A stretch of DNA of 42,475 bases from Prevotella sp. (GTDB lineage Bacteria; Bacteroidota; Bacteroidia; Bacteroidales; Bacteroidaceae): positions 1-42,475 of the forward strand of contig JAFUAK010000058.1 in NCBI GenBank assembly GCA_017460765.1, read 5' to 3'. The notes under the pieces are model-generated. The model was given only the letters and a program-made list of their open reading frames with translations, made no database searches and was not told the DNA's origin. Both the position numbers and the translations under genes were made by a program. Positions 16,173 to 26,074 of this stretch are shown one piece after another (position 1 is the stretch's first letter; the number at the start of each line of letters is the position of its first letter).

Positions 16173-16210
16173 AAAAAAAGTTGCATGGTTTACAACTGTA
16201 ACCATGCAAC
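16173..16210 (-). terminator. Rho-independent terminator of htpG
   Basis: Imperfect stem GTTGCATGGTT (16180-16190) with AACCATGCAAC (16200-16210) and a ~9-nt loop. A run of seven T follows on the minus strand. Confidence 0.85.
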
Positions 16211-16238
16211 CGTTCTGTTTTTCAGAATAAGCCAGTGC

Positions 16239-18293
16239 CTACTTGATCAGGTCGACGGAGCGCTTCAGGAACTTGTCGAGAGCCTCGCCCTTGAGCATGC
16301 CGTTCTGAAGCAGGGCCAGGTCGATGAGTTGGTGGACAATGGAGTTCGTCTTCGCATAGTCGGCGATGACGGCCTGCTTCTTGTCCTTCTGCTCCTGCAC
16401 GGCCTTTTCGGCCTCGGCCTTTTGGTCCTTGTCCTCCTGTGTCAGTTCGTCGTACTTCTTCTTGTCCTGAGCCTGACGGATGGCAGCCAGACGGGCCTCC
16501 TGTCCTTTCAGTTCGTTGACGATAGGCTTGAGGGCCTCGGCAGTGGCGGCCTCGCTGTCCTCGAGCACTTTCTTCACGAGCGGGTGATCAGCATTGAGCA
16601 CGAGGTTGAAGGAGTCGGGCATCTGTCCGTAGAAACTCATACCTGCCTGGAAGCGGCTCATGTCCTTCATACGGCGCATGTACTCGTTCTGCGTGATGAT
16701 GACTGGACGTGCCTCGGCACCAAGGGCATCCACCTGCACCATGAACTCTGTCTTGTCGATCTTCGGCAGTTGGGTGCGGAAGACGGCTGACAGATTGTCA
16801 TTCTGCTCTTCGCTGAGGTTGGACTTTGGGGCATCCGACTTCACAATCAGGCGGTCGATGATGTCTGAGTCCACACGGGTGAAGCGGCTCTTCTCGAACT
16901 TCTGCTCCAGCGTCTGGATGGTGGGCACGTCGAGTTGGCCGTCGAGCAGCAGAACGGAGTAGCCTTTGTCCTGAGCGGCCTTGATGTAACTGTATTGCTC
17001 CTCCTTGTCTGTGGCATAGAGATAGACGAGTTGGTCGTCCTTATCCTTCTGACCAGCCTCGATGAGCGTCTTGTACTCGTCGAAGGTGAAGTATTTGCCC
17101 TCTGTGTCCTTGAAGAGTGCAAACTCCTTGGCGCGATCGTAGAAATTCTCCTCAGACAGGATACCGTAGTTGATGAAGAGTTTCAGGTCGTCCCATTTCT
17201 CCTCGTACTGCTTGCGGTCTTCTGTGAAGATAGCCTTCAGACGGTCTGCCACCTTTTTGGTGATATAGGTGGAGATCTTCTTCACCTCGCGATCGCTTTG
17301 CAGATAACTACGGGAGACGTTCAGGGGGATATCCGGCGAGTCGATCACACCATGCAACAGCGTCAGGAACTCTGGCACGATGCCTTCCACCTGATCCGTC
17401 ACGAACACCTGGTTGCAGTAGAGTTGGATCTTATTACGCTGCAGTTCGATGTTCGACTTGATCTTGGGGAAGTAGAGGATACCCGTCAGGTTGAAGGGAT
17501 AGTCTACGTTCAGGTGAATCCAGAACAGGGGCTCGTCGCTCATGGGGTAGAGCGTGCGGTAGAACGACTTGTAGTCCTCATCCTTCAGTGTCGAGGGCGT
17601 TTTGGTCCAAAGCGGCTCCACATTATTAATAATATTGTCCTCTTCGGTATCCACCTGCTTGCCGTCCTTCCACTCGGTTTTCTTGCCGAAGGCGACGGGC
17701 ACGGCCATGAACTTGCAGTACTTGTTGAGCAGTCCCTCGAGTTTGTATTTGTCAAGGAACTCCTTGCAGTCGTCGTCGATGTAGAGGATGATGTCTGATC
17801 CGTGCTCGGCACGCTCGGCATCGTCGATCTCGTAGGCTGGACTTCCATCGCAACTCCACTTCACGGCCTTGGCGCCCTCTTTGTATGACTTGGTGATAAT
17901 CTCCACCTTCTTTGACACCATAAACGACGAGTAGAAGCCGAGTCCGAAGTGGCCGATGATGTTGTTGGCATTATCCTTGTACTTCTCGAGGAAGTCGCTG
18001 ACGCCTGAGAAGGCGATCTGGTTGATGTATTTGTCGATTTCTTCCTCCGTCATGCCGATTCCATGATCGCTGATGGTGATGGTGCCCTTGTCGGCATCGA
18101 AGTTCACACGGACGGTGAGGTCGCCCAAATCGTCCTTATACTCACCCTGCTGGGCCAGGGTCTTCATCTTTTGGGTAGCGTCGACGGCATTCGATACCAT
18201 CTCGCGGAGGAAAATTTCGTGATCGCTATAGAGAAACTTTTTGATGACGGGGAAGATATTCTCTGTCGTAACCCCGATGTTACCTTTTTGCAT
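16239..18293 (-). CDS. htpG: Molecular chaperone HtpG (Hsp90)
   Basis: A 684-aa bacterial Hsp90, an ATP-driven cytoplasmic chaperone. GHKL ATPase motifs appear in order: FLREMVSNAVDATQKMK (contains the catalytic Glu and ADP-contacting Asn), ISDHGIGM, and IGHFGLGFYSSFMV. The middle domain carries LNVSRSYLQSD with the conserved Arg. The C-terminal dimerisation domain contains a charged Lys/Gln/Asp/Glu-rich helical stretch (about 600-645), longer than in E. coli and usual for Bacteroidota. The ATG is preceded by AT-rich sequence without a clear -7 box. rpsA lies upstream in the same direction behind its own terminator, so htpG is probably monocistronic. Confidence 0.97.
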   Translation of the reverse strand: MQKGNIGVTTENIFPVIKKFLYSDHEIFLREMVSNAVDATQKMKTLAQQGEYKDDLGDLTVRVNFDADKGTITISDHGIGMTEEEIDKYINQIAFSGVSDFLEKYKDNANNIIGHFGLGFYSSFMVSKKVEIITKSYKEGAKAVKWSCDGSPAYEIDDAERAEHGSDIILYIDDDCKEFLDKYKLEGLLNKYCKFMAVPVAFGKKTEWKDGKQVDTEEDNIINNVEPLWTKTPSTLKDEDYKSFYRTLYPMSDEPLFWIHLNVDYPFNLTGILYFPKIKSNIELQRNKIQLYCNQVFVTDQVEGIVPEFLTLLHGVIDSPDIPLNVSRSYLQSDREVKKISTYITKKVADRLKAIFTEDRKQYEEKWDDLKLFINYGILSEENFYDRAKEFALFKDTEGKYFTFDEYKTLIEAGQKDKDDQLVYLYATDKEEQYSYIKAAQDKGYSVLLLDGQLDVPTIQTLEQKFEKSRFTRVDSDIIDRLIVKSDAPKSNLSEEQNDNLSAVFRTQLPKIDKTEFMVQVDALGAEARPVIITQNEYMRRMKDMSRFQAGMSFYGQMPDSFNLVLNADHPLVKKVLEDSEAATAEALKPIVNELKGQEARLAAIRQAQDKKKYDELTQEDKDQKAEAEKAVQEQKDKKQAVIADYAKTNSIVHQLIDLALLQNGMLKGEALDKFLKRSVDLIK

Positions 18294-18360
18294 ATTATTT
18301 ACCTTTTACTTTTTACTTTAATTATTACCTTTTCTATTGCAAAAAGTGTGCCAAAAGAAA

Positions 18361-18391
18361 GGCTCCCGACTCTGAGTGAGAGTCGGGAGCC
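18361..18391 (-). terminator. Rho-independent terminator of rpsA
   Basis: A perfect 12-bp stem (GGCTCCCGACTC at 18361-18372, GAGTCGGGAGCC at 18380-18391), a 7-nt loop and a T-rich minus-strand exit (TTTCTTTTGG). Confidence 0.9.
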
Positions 18392-18414
18392 TTGAATATG
18401 GTGGGATAGGGGAT

Positions 18415-20205
18415 TTACTTCTCGCCCTTCTCCAACTTAGCCTTCAGTTCAGCCAGAGCGTCGATGTCGCCCAGTGTGGTGCTGGCAGCAACGTTCTCGA
18501 TCTTCGGCGTGTCATCCTTCTTGGCGCGGCTGGCCTTCTTGGCGGCAGCGGCTGCCTTCTTCTCCTCACGTGCGGGATCCTCGAAGGTGCGGCTGTGAGA
18601 GAGGATGATGCGCTTAGAGTCCTTGTTGAACTCAATCACCTTGAACGGCAGAGTCTCACCTGCTGCAGCCTGTGAGCCGTCTTCCTTCACCAGGTGTTTC
18701 GGAGTTGCAAAGCCCTCAACGTTCTCTTCGAGAGCAACAACGGCACCCTTCTCGAGCATCTCCGTGATCTTACCCTCGTGGATAGAACCAACGGTGTACT
18801 TAGCCTCGAATACATCCCAAGGATTGTCCTCCAACTGCTTGTGGCCAAGGCTGAGACGACGGTTCTCCTTGTCGATGTCGAGTACGACAACGTCGATCTG
18901 AGCGCCCACCTGAGTGAACTCTGAAGGATGCTTCACCTTCTTGGTCCAAGAGAGGTCGCTAATGTGAATCAGACCGTCAACACCCTCCTCGAGTTCTACA
19001 AATACACCGAAGTTGGTGAAGTTGCGAACGCGGGCGTTGTGCTTGCTGCCAACAGGATACTTGGTCTCGATAGCCTCCCAGGGATCCTCGCGGAGTTGCT
19101 TGATGCCAAGAGACATCTTGCGCTCGTCGCGGTCCAGTGTCAGGATGACAGCCTCAACCTCTTCGCCAACCTTCAGGAACTCCTGAGCGCTGCGGAGGTG
19201 CTGGCTCCAAGACATCTCTGAAACGTGGATCAGACCCTCAACACCAGGCTGGATCTCTACGAATGCACCGTAGTCGGCAATCACGACAACTTTACCCTTC
19301 ACGTGATCGCCCACCTTGAGGTCAGCATCCAGAGCATCCCAAGGATGCGGAGTGAGTTGCTTCAGGCCGAGAGCGATGCGACGCTTCTCGTCGTCGAAGT
19401 CGAGGATAACCACGTTGATCTTCTGGTCGAGTTCGACCACCTTGTGGGGATCGTCCACGCGGCCCCAAGAGAGGTCTGTAATGTGGATGAGTCCGTCAAC
19501 ACCACCGAGGTCAACGAATACACCGTAACTGGTGATATTCTTAACGGTACCCTCGAGGATCTGACCCTTCTCGAGTTTGCCGATGATCTCCTTCTTCTGT
19601 GCCTCGAGTTCAGCCTCAATGAGAGCCTTGTGAGAGACAACGACATTGCGGAACTCCTGATTGATCTTGACCACCTTGAACTCCATGGTCTTGCCAACGA
19701 ACTGATCGTAGTCGCGTATGGGGTGAACGTCGATCTGTGAGCCGGGGAGGAAGGCCTCGATACCGAACACGTCGACAATCATGCCGCCCTTCGTGCGACA
19801 CTTGATGTAACCCTGGATGACAGCATCCTGCTCAAGGGCTTCGTTGACCTGATCCCAAGACTTGCTCATGCGGGCCTTCTTGTGAGAGAGGATCAACTGA
19901 CCCTTCTTGTCCTCAGCGCTCTCTACGTAAACTTCCACCTTGTCGCCGATCTTCAGGTCGGGGTTGTAGCGGAACTCAGAAGCGGGGATGATACCGTCGC
20001 TCTTGTAGCCAATGTTGATGACCACCTCTTTCTTGTCGACAGAGATGACCGTACCTTCAACCACCTGATGGTCGGCTACCTTGTTCAGGGTTTCGTCGTA
20101 CGCCTTGTCAAGTTCTTCTTTGTTGACACCAGCGGGCGTGCCATTCTCGAACTCGTCCCAATTGAAATCGTCGAGCGGCTTAACGTTCTTTGTTAATTCT
20201 GACAT
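18415..20205 (-). CDS. rpsA: 30S ribosomal protein S1
   Basis: A 596-aa mRNA-binding ribosomal protein with six S1 (OB-fold) domains starting near residues 50, 130, 215, 300, 385 and 475. Domains 3-5 show the typical GVFVDL..GVDGLIH, GAFVEI..GVEGLIH and GVFVEL..GVDGLIH signatures. The domain 1-2 region is more divergent, as in other S1 proteins that contact the ribosome. The C-terminus is Lys/Ala-rich (KKAAAAAKKASRAKK) and ends in an acidic/basic helix. It is preceded by a ~135-nt leader with several hairpins that probably serves autoregulation, and followed by a strong terminator. Confidence 0.97.
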   Translation of the reverse strand: MSELTKNVKPLDDFNWDEFENGTPAGVNKEELDKAYDETLNKVADHQVVEGTVISVDKKEVVINIGYKSDGIIPASEFRYNPDLKIGDKVEVYVESAEDKKGQLILSHKKARMSKSWDQVNEALEQDAVIQGYIKCRTKGGMIVDVFGIEAFLPGSQIDVHPIRDYDQFVGKTMEFKVVKINQEFRNVVVSHKALIEAELEAQKKEIIGKLEKGQILEGTVKNITSYGVFVDLGGVDGLIHITDLSWGRVDDPHKVVELDQKINVVILDFDDEKRRIALGLKQLTPHPWDALDADLKVGDHVKGKVVVIADYGAFVEIQPGVEGLIHVSEMSWSQHLRSAQEFLKVGEEVEAVILTLDRDERKMSLGIKQLREDPWEAIETKYPVGSKHNARVRNFTNFGVFVELEEGVDGLIHISDLSWTKKVKHPSEFTQVGAQIDVVVLDIDKENRRLSLGHKQLEDNPWDVFEAKYTVGSIHEGKITEMLEKGAVVALEENVEGFATPKHLVKEDGSQAAAGETLPFKVIEFNKDSKRIILSHSRTFEDPAREEKKAAAAAKKASRAKKDDTPKIENVAASTTLGDIDALAELKAKLEKGEK

Positions 20206-20340
20206 AAATACTTTCTGTGCCCCTCGTTTGTTGTCGGGGCGGGGTCTGAACAGACGTTTATCAGACCATTTTTAAAGGGTTAATAATAGATAGGAGCAAG
20301 CGCCTGTTCCGGCTCCTATTCCCCCTACGGGGACAAAGCG
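20206..20340 (-). promoter_or_regulatory. Structured 5' leader of rpsA, possible autoregulatory element
   Basis: Between the predicted start site (~20338) and the rpsA ATG, the minus-strand transcript can form four consecutive hairpins. These are CCCCGTAGGGG; a long stem of AATAGGAGC with GCTCCTAT around CGGAACAGGCGCTT; GTCTGATAAACGTCTGTTCAGAC-type pairing (20239-20261); and GCCCC/GGGGC around ACAACAAACGA immediately before the start codon. E. coli S1 represses its own mRNA through leader hairpins. That this leader does the same is inference. Confidence 0.55.
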
Positions 20341-20395
20341 GCTGCAAAGGTACGGTTTTTCGCTGAATTTCAGCGCAATCCGCCTTTGCAGCCGC
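20338..20395 (-). promoter_or_regulatory. rpsA promoter region within a long inverted repeat
   Basis: Minus-strand -7 element TACCTTTG (20345-20352). It lies inside one arm of a 13-bp perfect inverted repeat (GCGGCTGCAAAGG at 20338-20350, CCTTTGCAGCCGC at 20383-20395), whose loop holds a second palindrome, CGCTGAATTTCAGCG (20361-20375). No exact TTTG is present at -33. Confidence 0.5.
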
Positions 20396-20419
20396 AATTA
20401 TTTAAAGTTTTTTAAGAAC

Positions 20420-21757
20420 TTATACGATGCCCTGAGCCATCATGGCGTTGGCAACCTTCATGAAGCCGGCCACGTTGGCACCCTTCACATAGTTGATATA
20501 GCCGTCTGGCTGTGTACCATACTTCACGCAGTTCTCATGGATGTCGGCCATGATGCGCTTCAGATAGTCGTCGACCTCCTTGGAAGTCCAACTCAGACGC
20601 TCAGAGTTCTGCGACATCTCAAGACCTGATACTGATACACCGCCGGCGTTAGAAGCCTTGCCAGGAGCATAGAGCAGTTTGTTGTCCTGGAAGATCTTGA
20701 TGGCCTCAGGCAGAGAAGGCATGTTGGCACCCTCAGCAACGGCAATCACACCGTTGTCCACGAGAGCCTGAGCCTGCTCACCGTTGATCTCGTTCTGTGT
20801 AGCGCAAGGCAGGGCGATGTCGGCCTTCTCGTGCCAAGGACGCTCACCAGCAACATACTTGGCATTGGGATACTCCTCGGCATACTCCTTGATACGTCCG
20901 CGCTCCACGTTCTTCAGTTCCTTCACATACTCGAGTTTCTCCTGCGTGATGCCATCGGGATCGTAGATATAACCGTCTGAGTCAGAGAGTGTCATAGGAA
21001 TGGCACCGAGTTGGATGCACTTCTCTGTAGCATACTGTGCCACGTTACCAGAACCAGAAATCAGCACCTTCTTACCCTTCAGTTCGATACCGCGGGTAGC
21101 GAGCATTGAGGTCAGGAAGTAAACACAGCCATAACCGGTAGCCTCGGGACGAATCAGTGAACCACCAAAGGAAAGACCCTTACCTGTGAGCACACCCTGG
21201 AACTGGTGGGTGAGTTTCTTGTACTGTCCGAAGAGATAGCCAACCTCGCGGCCACCTACACCGATATCACCTGCGGGAACGTCCTCGTCCGGACCAATTA
21301 CGCGATAGAGTTCATTCATGAATGCCTGGCAGAAACGCATCACCTCAGCGTCGCTCTTGCCACGGGGAGAGAAGTCTGATCCACCCTTGGCACCACCCAT
21401 CGGCAGCGTTGTCAGAGAGTTCTTGAAGGTCTGCTCGAAAGCGAGGAACTTGAGAATACCCAGGTTCACACTCTTGTGATAACGGAGACCACCTTTGTAC
21501 GGGCCAATGGCGTTGTTGTGCTGGATGCGGTAACCCATGTTTGTCTGAACATTGCCCTTATCGTCTACCCAAGTGATGCGGAACTCGTTGACACGATCGG
21601 GGATGCAAAGGCGCTCAATCAGATTGGCCTTCTCAAATTCGGGGTGCTTGTTGTACTCCTCTTCGATGGTGGGAAGAACTTGGGAAACTGCCTGGATGTA
21701 CTCCGGCTCATTGGGGAATCTCTGTTTCAGATCCTCTACAACTTTTGCTGCATTCAT
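20420..21757 (-). CDS. gdhA: NADP-specific glutamate dehydrogenase
   Basis: A 445-aa hexameric-type glutamate dehydrogenase that makes glutamate from 2-oxoglutarate, ammonia and NADPH. Substrate motifs: GPYKGGLRYHKSVN, FKNSLTTLPMGGAKGGSDF (catalytic Lys region), and the DVPAGDIGVGGREVGYL segment. The dinucleotide-binding loop is VLISGSGNVAQYA. The length and the segment GFMKVANAMMAQG at the C-terminus are typical of the NADP-dependent bacterial class. It has an exact-consensus promoter at 21807-21837 and is flanked by genes with their own signals, so it is probably monocistronic. It is a main ammonia-assimilation route in gut Bacteroidales (family knowledge). Confidence 0.97.
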   Translation of the reverse strand: MNAAKVVEDLKQRFPNEPEYIQAVSQVLPTIEEEYNKHPEFEKANLIERLCIPDRVNEFRITWVDDKGNVQTNMGYRIQHNNAIGPYKGGLRYHKSVNLGILKFLAFEQTFKNSLTTLPMGGAKGGSDFSPRGKSDAEVMRFCQAFMNELYRVIGPDEDVPAGDIGVGGREVGYLFGQYKKLTHQFQGVLTGKGLSFGGSLIRPEATGYGCVYFLTSMLATRGIELKGKKVLISGSGNVAQYATEKCIQLGAIPMTLSDSDGYIYDPDGITQEKLEYVKELKNVERGRIKEYAEEYPNAKYVAGERPWHEKADIALPCATQNEINGEQAQALVDNGVIAVAEGANMPSLPEAIKIFQDNKLLYAPGKASNAGGVSVSGLEMSQNSERLSWTSKEVDDYLKRIMADIHENCVKYGTQPDGYINYVKGANVAGFMKVANAMMAQGIV

Positions 21758-21806
21758 AATCCTTAATTTTTTAGTTGTTTGTTATACTGATTAAACTTTC
21801 TGGGTG

Positions 21807-21837
21807 CAAAATTACAGTAAAAATCTGAAAAAACAAA
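21807..21837 (-). promoter_or_regulatory. gdhA promoter
   Basis: TTTG (21834-21837), 19 nt, TAATTTTG (21807-21814) on the minus strand. It lies 50 nt upstream of the gdhA ATG. Confidence 0.75.
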
Positions 21838-21944
21838 CATTTTATCAACTTATTCTTCAAATCGCTATCTTTTTGTCACTTAATTGACGTAAATCAAGAA
21901 AAAACGTCATAAATATGCGCTTTTCTTGTGCTCGGACACAAAAA

Positions 21945-21975
21945 GAGGACTGCAACCTTGTCGGACGCAGCCCTC
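21945..21975 (-). terminator. Terminator of the malic enzyme gene
   Basis: A 9-bp stem, one wobble on the minus strand (GAGGACTGC at 21945-21953, GCAGCCCTC at 21967-21975), with a 13-nt loop and TTTTTGTG on the minus-strand exit. Confidence 0.8.
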
Positions 21976-22000
21976 TCTTATATATATAAATAAGGTGTAC

Positions 22001-24304
22001 TTATTTGCCCAGTGCATTCAGGCGGGCCTTGATCTTTGCCACATAGGCATCAATGGTGGCTACGGCGGTGATATTCACAACGTCGCGGACAGAGGCACCG
22101 AAGTCGATGAAGTGGATGGGCTTGTTCAGTCCCATCTGAATAGGGCCGATAATCTCCGCGTCGCTGCCCAGCATTTGCAGCATCTTGTAGGAAGAGCGGG
22201 CTGATGTCAGGTTGGGGAATACGAGGGTGTTTACCTTCTTGCCCTTTACACGGGTGAAAGGATACTCCTCGTCGCGCAATTCGTTGTCGAGTGCGAAGCC
22301 CAACTGCACCTCACCGTCGATAGGCAGTTCGGGATAGAGTTGCTGCATCTCCTCAACGGCGTGCTTCACCTTCTTGGCTCCTTCGCTCTGTGAGGATCCG
22401 AAGTTGGAGTGCGACACCATTGCGATGACGGGTTTCTCGTTGAAGAAGCGTACAGCGGTGGCTGCCAGTTTAGCGAGATCCACGAGGGCGTCCTTGTCGG
22501 GATTCTCGTTCACCAGCGTATCAGCGATGTAGTAGGTGCCTTTGGGTGAGTTGATGATGTGCATCGTGCCGAAATGCTTGTACTCAGGACGGATACCTAT
22601 AACCTCGTTGACTACCTTGATGGTGTTGGAATACTTCGTGTAGAGACCCGTGATGAAAGCATCGGCCTCACCAGTCTCAACCATCATCATGCCAAAGTAG
22701 TTACGCTCGAACATCTTGTCGTTGGCCTCCTGGAAGGTATAGCCCTCGCGCTGGCGCTTCTCTGTCAGAATGCGGGCATAGCGTTCGCGGCGCTCCTGCT
22801 CAGACGGATGGCGCAAGTTCACGATTTCAATGCCCTCCAGACTGAGGTCGAGTTTGGCAGCGAGTTTGGCAATTACCTCGTCATTACCCAGAAGTACGGG
22901 ATGGCAGATTCCTTCAGCCTTAGCCTGTACGGCAGCCTTAAGCATTGTGGGGTGCACAGCCTCGGCGAATACCACGCGTTGCGGATGGGCAGCAGCAGTG
23001 GCGTAGAGTTTCTGCGTAAGTTTTGTCTCCTGCCCGAGCAATACAGACAGTGAGTCCTTGTACTCATCCCAGTTCTCAATCTTCTTACGGGCCACGCCAC
23101 TCTCGATGGCAGCCTTGGCTACTGCAGCACTAACCTCTGTGATCAGACGCGGATCCACGGGCTTCGGAATAAAGTAGTCGCGGCCGAACGTCAGGTTATT
23201 TACCTTGTAGACATCGTTCACCACGTCGGGTACGGGCTGCTTGGCAAGGTCGGCGATGGCATGCACCGCAGCAAGTTTCATCTCCTCATTGATGGCAGTG
23301 GCATGCACGTCGAGTGCACCGCGGAAGATATAGGGGAAACCGATTACATTGTTGATTTGGTTCGGATAGTCGGTACGGCCTGTTGACATCAGTGTGTCAG
23401 GTCGAGCCTCCATCGCATCCTCGTAACTGATCTCAGGCACGGGGTTGGCCAACGCGAAGATCACGGGATCCTTCGCCATCGACTTCACCATGTCCTTCGA
23501 CAATACGTTGCCCTTTGAGAGACCTACAAAGACGTCGGCATCCTTCACGGCCTCAGCCAGTGTATGAATATCGGTACGCGTGGTGGCGAAGAACTTCTTC
23601 TGCTCGTTTAGATCCTGACGCTCCGTAGATATTACGCCTTTCGAGTCGAGCATCACGATGTTCTCCTTCTGGGCACCTATTGCCATATAGAGTTTTGTAC
23701 ACGATATAGCGGCAGCACCTGCTCCGTTCACCACGATCTTCACCTTCGAAATATCCTTGCCGATTACCTCCATTGCATTCTTCAGTCCGGCGGCAGAGAT
23801 AATGGCCGTACCGTGTTGGTCGTCATGCATCACAGGGATATCGAGTGTCTTTTTCAGGCGTTCCTCGATATAGAAGCACTCAGGAGCCTTAATGTCCTCC
23901 AGATTGATACCGCCGAAGGTGGGGGCAATGCGCTCTACGGCTTCGCAGAACTTCTCAGGATCCTTCTCGGCCACCTCGATATCGAAGACGTCAATACCGC
24001 CGTAGATCTTAAAGAGCAGTCCCTTTCCTTCCATCACGGGTTTGCCGCTCATGGCACCGATATCACCAAGGCCAAGTACTGCCGTGCCGTTGGAAATCAC
24101 GGCTACGAGGTTGCCTTTGTCCGTGTACTTGTAGGCATTGTCGGGATTCTCCTGAATCTCCAGACAGGGATAGGCCACACCGGGAGAGTAGGCGAGACTC
24201 AGGTCGGTTTGTGTACGATAGGCCTTGGTAGGCTTCACTTCAATTTTTCCAGGACGTCCGCTCTCGTGATACTCCAGAGCGGCTTCTTTAGAGATCTTTA
24301 CCAT
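22001..24304 (-). CDS. maeB: NADP-dependent malic enzyme with phosphotransacetylase-like domain
   Basis: A 767-aa MaeB-type hybrid. Residues ~1-420 are the malic enzyme module, which decarboxylates malate to pyruvate with NADP reduction. Its motifs are [38 protein letters not shown] and the nucleotide loop VVNGAGAAA. Residues ~430-767 resemble phosphotransacetylase ([29 protein letters not shown]). In characterised MaeB proteins this domain is regulatory, sensing acetyl-CoA, and does not catalyse. Both modules are full length. A -7 element TAATTTTG sits at 24362-24369, and a terminator follows at 21945-21975. Confidence 0.95.
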   Translation of the reverse strand: MVKISKEAALEYHESGRPGKIEVKPTKAYRTQTDLSLAYSPGVAYPCLEIQENPDNAYKYTDKGNLVAVISNGTAVLGLGDIGAMSGKPVMEGKGLLFKIYGGIDVFDIEVAEKDPEKFCEAVERIAPTFGGINLEDIKAPECFYIEERLKKTLDIPVMHDDQHGTAIISAAGLKNAMEVIGKDISKVKIVVNGAGAAAISCTKLYMAIGAQKENIVMLDSKGVISTERQDLNEQKKFFATTRTDIHTLAEAVKDADVFVGLSKGNVLSKDMVKSMAKDPVIFALANPVPEISYEDAMEARPDTLMSTGRTDYPNQINNVIGFPYIFRGALDVHATAINEEMKLAAVHAIADLAKQPVPDVVNDVYKVNNLTFGRDYFIPKPVDPRLITEVSAAVAKAAIESGVARKKIENWDEYKDSLSVLLGQETKLTQKLYATAAAHPQRVVFAEAVHPTMLKAAVQAKAEGICHPVLLGNDEVIAKLAAKLDLSLEGIEIVNLRHPSEQERRERYARILTEKRQREGYTFQEANDKMFERNYFGMMMVETGEADAFITGLYTKYSNTIKVVNEVIGIRPEYKHFGTMHIINSPKGTYYIADTLVNENPDKDALVDLAKLAATAVRFFNEKPVIAMVSHSNFGSSQSEGAKKVKHAVEEMQQLYPELPIDGEVQLGFALDNELRDEEYPFTRVKGKKVNTLVFPNLTSARSSYKMLQMLGSDAEIIGPIQMGLNKPIHFIDFGASVRDVVNITAVATIDAYVAKIKARLNALGK

Positions 24305-24361
24305 AAGAAAATGTGTATTATTAATTGTTCAATCTTTCAACCTTATTTCGAAAATCGCTCG

Positions 24362-24369
24362 CAAAATTA
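24362..24369 (-). promoter_or_regulatory. -7 element of maeB
   Basis: TAATTTTG on the minus strand, 58 nt upstream of the ATG. The -33 region is weak. Confidence 0.5.
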
Positions 24370-24417
24370 CAAAAAACTCTTGAATTACATGCCGATTTTG
24401 CTTTTTTTTGCAAAAAA

Positions 24418-24445
24418 GAGGGTGAACACTCTGTGTCTCACCCTC
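24418..24445 (-). terminator. Terminator of the DUF4301 gene
   Basis: An 8-bp stem GAGGGTGA (24418-24425) with TCACCCTC (24438-24445), then TTTTTTG on the minus-strand exit. Confidence 0.85.
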
Positions 24446-24456
24446 TTGCTGTTGTC

Positions 24457-25956
24457 TTACTGATGCTGTTCGCGAAGCAGATCATTCACTGTCTTTACGG
24501 GGTTGAAAGTGCCGAGGGGTACTTCCACGAAAACGGTACTCCAGTTGCTCATGGCGCCATTCCACAGACCTGGTAACTCCAAGGCCTTCAGTTCTTTACC
24601 GGCTTTTGATTTAGAAGAGATGAAGCCTGTGGTCTTGTCCACGAACTCAGGCAGATTGAAAGGCTTGCCCTGATAGTCCTTCACGGCGCAGACTAGGTCC
24701 ACGGGGTTGAAGTGGGTACCCTGGGTGAACATCTTCATATATTCCTCGTTGGCTGTATCGATCTGGCTGCTTTCAAGAATCTGCAGGGATACTGTGCCAT
24801 CTTGGTTATAAGTGAGGAACGGACCACCACCGGGCTCGCCCACGTTCTTTACTACACCGCAAACACGCATGGGGCGATTCAACTTCGTACGTAGATAATC
24901 GGCATCGGCCTTCTTGCCTTTGGCATCAGTGCAGAGGCACTTGGAGACAAACTCTGCAATTTCTGCCAACTGAGCCTCAGAGGCACCGGCATCCAGCACT
25001 TTCAGGTATTCAAATGCTTGTTTCTGGAGGGACACGAGCACGCCAGCGATGACTTGCTTCCACTCTACGGTCTCGGGCTTCAGACGATCTGGCACCACAT
25101 TGTCGATGTTCTTGATAAAGATGACGTCAGCCTCAATCTCATTGAGGTTCTCGATGAGGGCACCGTGACCACCGGGACGGAACAGCAGACTTCCGTCATC
25201 ATTGCGGAAAGGCGTGTTGTCGGGATTGGCGGCAACAGTATCCGTAGAGGGCTTCTGCTCAGAGAAGGTGATATCGTACTTGATGCCGAATTTCTTAGCA
25301 AAAGTGTCTGCCTTTTCGGCTACTTTAGCCTTGAAGAGTTCCATGTGCTCGTGACTAACGGTGAAGTGCACGTGGGCCTCACCATTCGATGCAGCATAGA
25401 GGGCACCTTCCACGAGATGTTCCTCCATTGGAGTACGGGGGCCTTCAGGATATTTGTGGAAGAGCAGCAGACCCTTTGGCAACTGTCCATAGTTCAGTCC
25501 CTCGGCTTTCAGCATATTGGCAGCCACAGCCTTGTAGTTGCCTGCGGCGATCAGTTCCTTGATTCCCTTGCCCTCGTTTTTCTGGCATGCAGCATCTAAA
25601 GCATCGTAGAAGGCGAATTTCTCGATGGAGTCGAAGTACTTCTTCTCGAAGTCTGTCGTGGGTACGTCGTAGTCGGCATCTACAAAGGCAAACATGTTCT
25701 TGAACATACGGCTGGCGGCACCAGAGGCGGGTACGAACTTCACTACACGCTTACCTTCTGCCTTATAGGCATTCCAGATGTCTTCATACTGCTTGCGTTC
25801 ATCAGCATTGGGAGCGATGATGCCTCGTCCGATACCAGCGGCAGCCTCTAACTTCAGGAAGGGGAAGCCGGTTTTGAACTCGTTGAGTTGATTCTCAATC
25901 TGCTCCTGGGTAATACCCTTCTGAGCAATTTGTTTCAGGTCTTGTTGTGATAACAT
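24457..25956 (-). CDS. DUF4301 family protein
   Basis: A 499-aa cytoplasmic protein of the Bacteroidota DUF4301 family. The N-terminal region contains VVKFVPASGAASRMFK (about residues 70-86), which looks like the glycine-rich nucleotide loop of sugar nucleotidyltransferases. Further conserved-looking segments are LLLFHKYPEGPRTPMEEHLVEGA and LLFRPGGHGALIENLNEI. A nucleotidyltransferase-like fold is therefore plausible, but the reaction is not known. No signal peptide or membrane helix is present. It is monocistronic, with its own -7 element (25998-26005) back to back with the relA promoter and a strong terminator. Confidence 0.82.
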   Translation of the reverse strand: MLSQQDLKQIAQKGITQEQIENQLNEFKTGFPFLKLEAAAGIGRGIIAPNADERKQYEDIWNAYKAEGKRVVKFVPASGAASRMFKNMFAFVDADYDVPTTDFEKKYFDSIEKFAFYDALDAACQKNEGKGIKELIAAGNYKAVAANMLKAEGLNYGQLPKGLLLFHKYPEGPRTPMEEHLVEGALYAASNGEAHVHFTVSHEHMELFKAKVAEKADTFAKKFGIKYDITFSEQKPSTDTVAANPDNTPFRNDDGSLLFRPGGHGALIENLNEIEADVIFIKNIDNVVPDRLKPETVEWKQVIAGVLVSLQKQAFEYLKVLDAGASEAQLAEIAEFVSKCLCTDAKGKKADADYLRTKLNRPMRVCGVVKNVGEPGGGPFLTYNQDGTVSLQILESSQIDTANEEYMKMFTQGTHFNPVDLVCAVKDYQGKPFNLPEFVDKTTGFISSKSKAGKELKALELPGLWNGAMSNWSTVFVEVPLGTFNPVKTVNDLLREQHQ

Positions 25957-25997
25957 ATTTTTGGTACTTTAAATGAGGTTTTAAATTGTTTCTTCTG

Positions 25998-26055
25998 CAA
26001 AAATACTAACTTTTTCCAAAAAATGCGCATAAATCCCCAAAAAATTGTATCTTTG
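25998..26055. promoter_or_regulatory. Divergent promoters for DUF4301 gene (-) and relA (+)
   Basis: Minus-strand -7 element TATTTTTG (25998-26005) and plus-strand -7 element TATCTTTG (26048-26055). The plus-strand element overlaps an upstream in-frame ATG at 26045, which supports relA starting at 26075. Confidence 0.65.
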
Positions 26056-26074
26056 CATCAGAAAAAGTGGAATT

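Noticed and set aside
16185..19740. Long plus-strand frames opposite htpG and rpsA (for example 16935-17798 and 19225-19740).
   Set aside because: They are antisense shadows of highly biased coding sequence. The minus-strand proteins are unmistakable.
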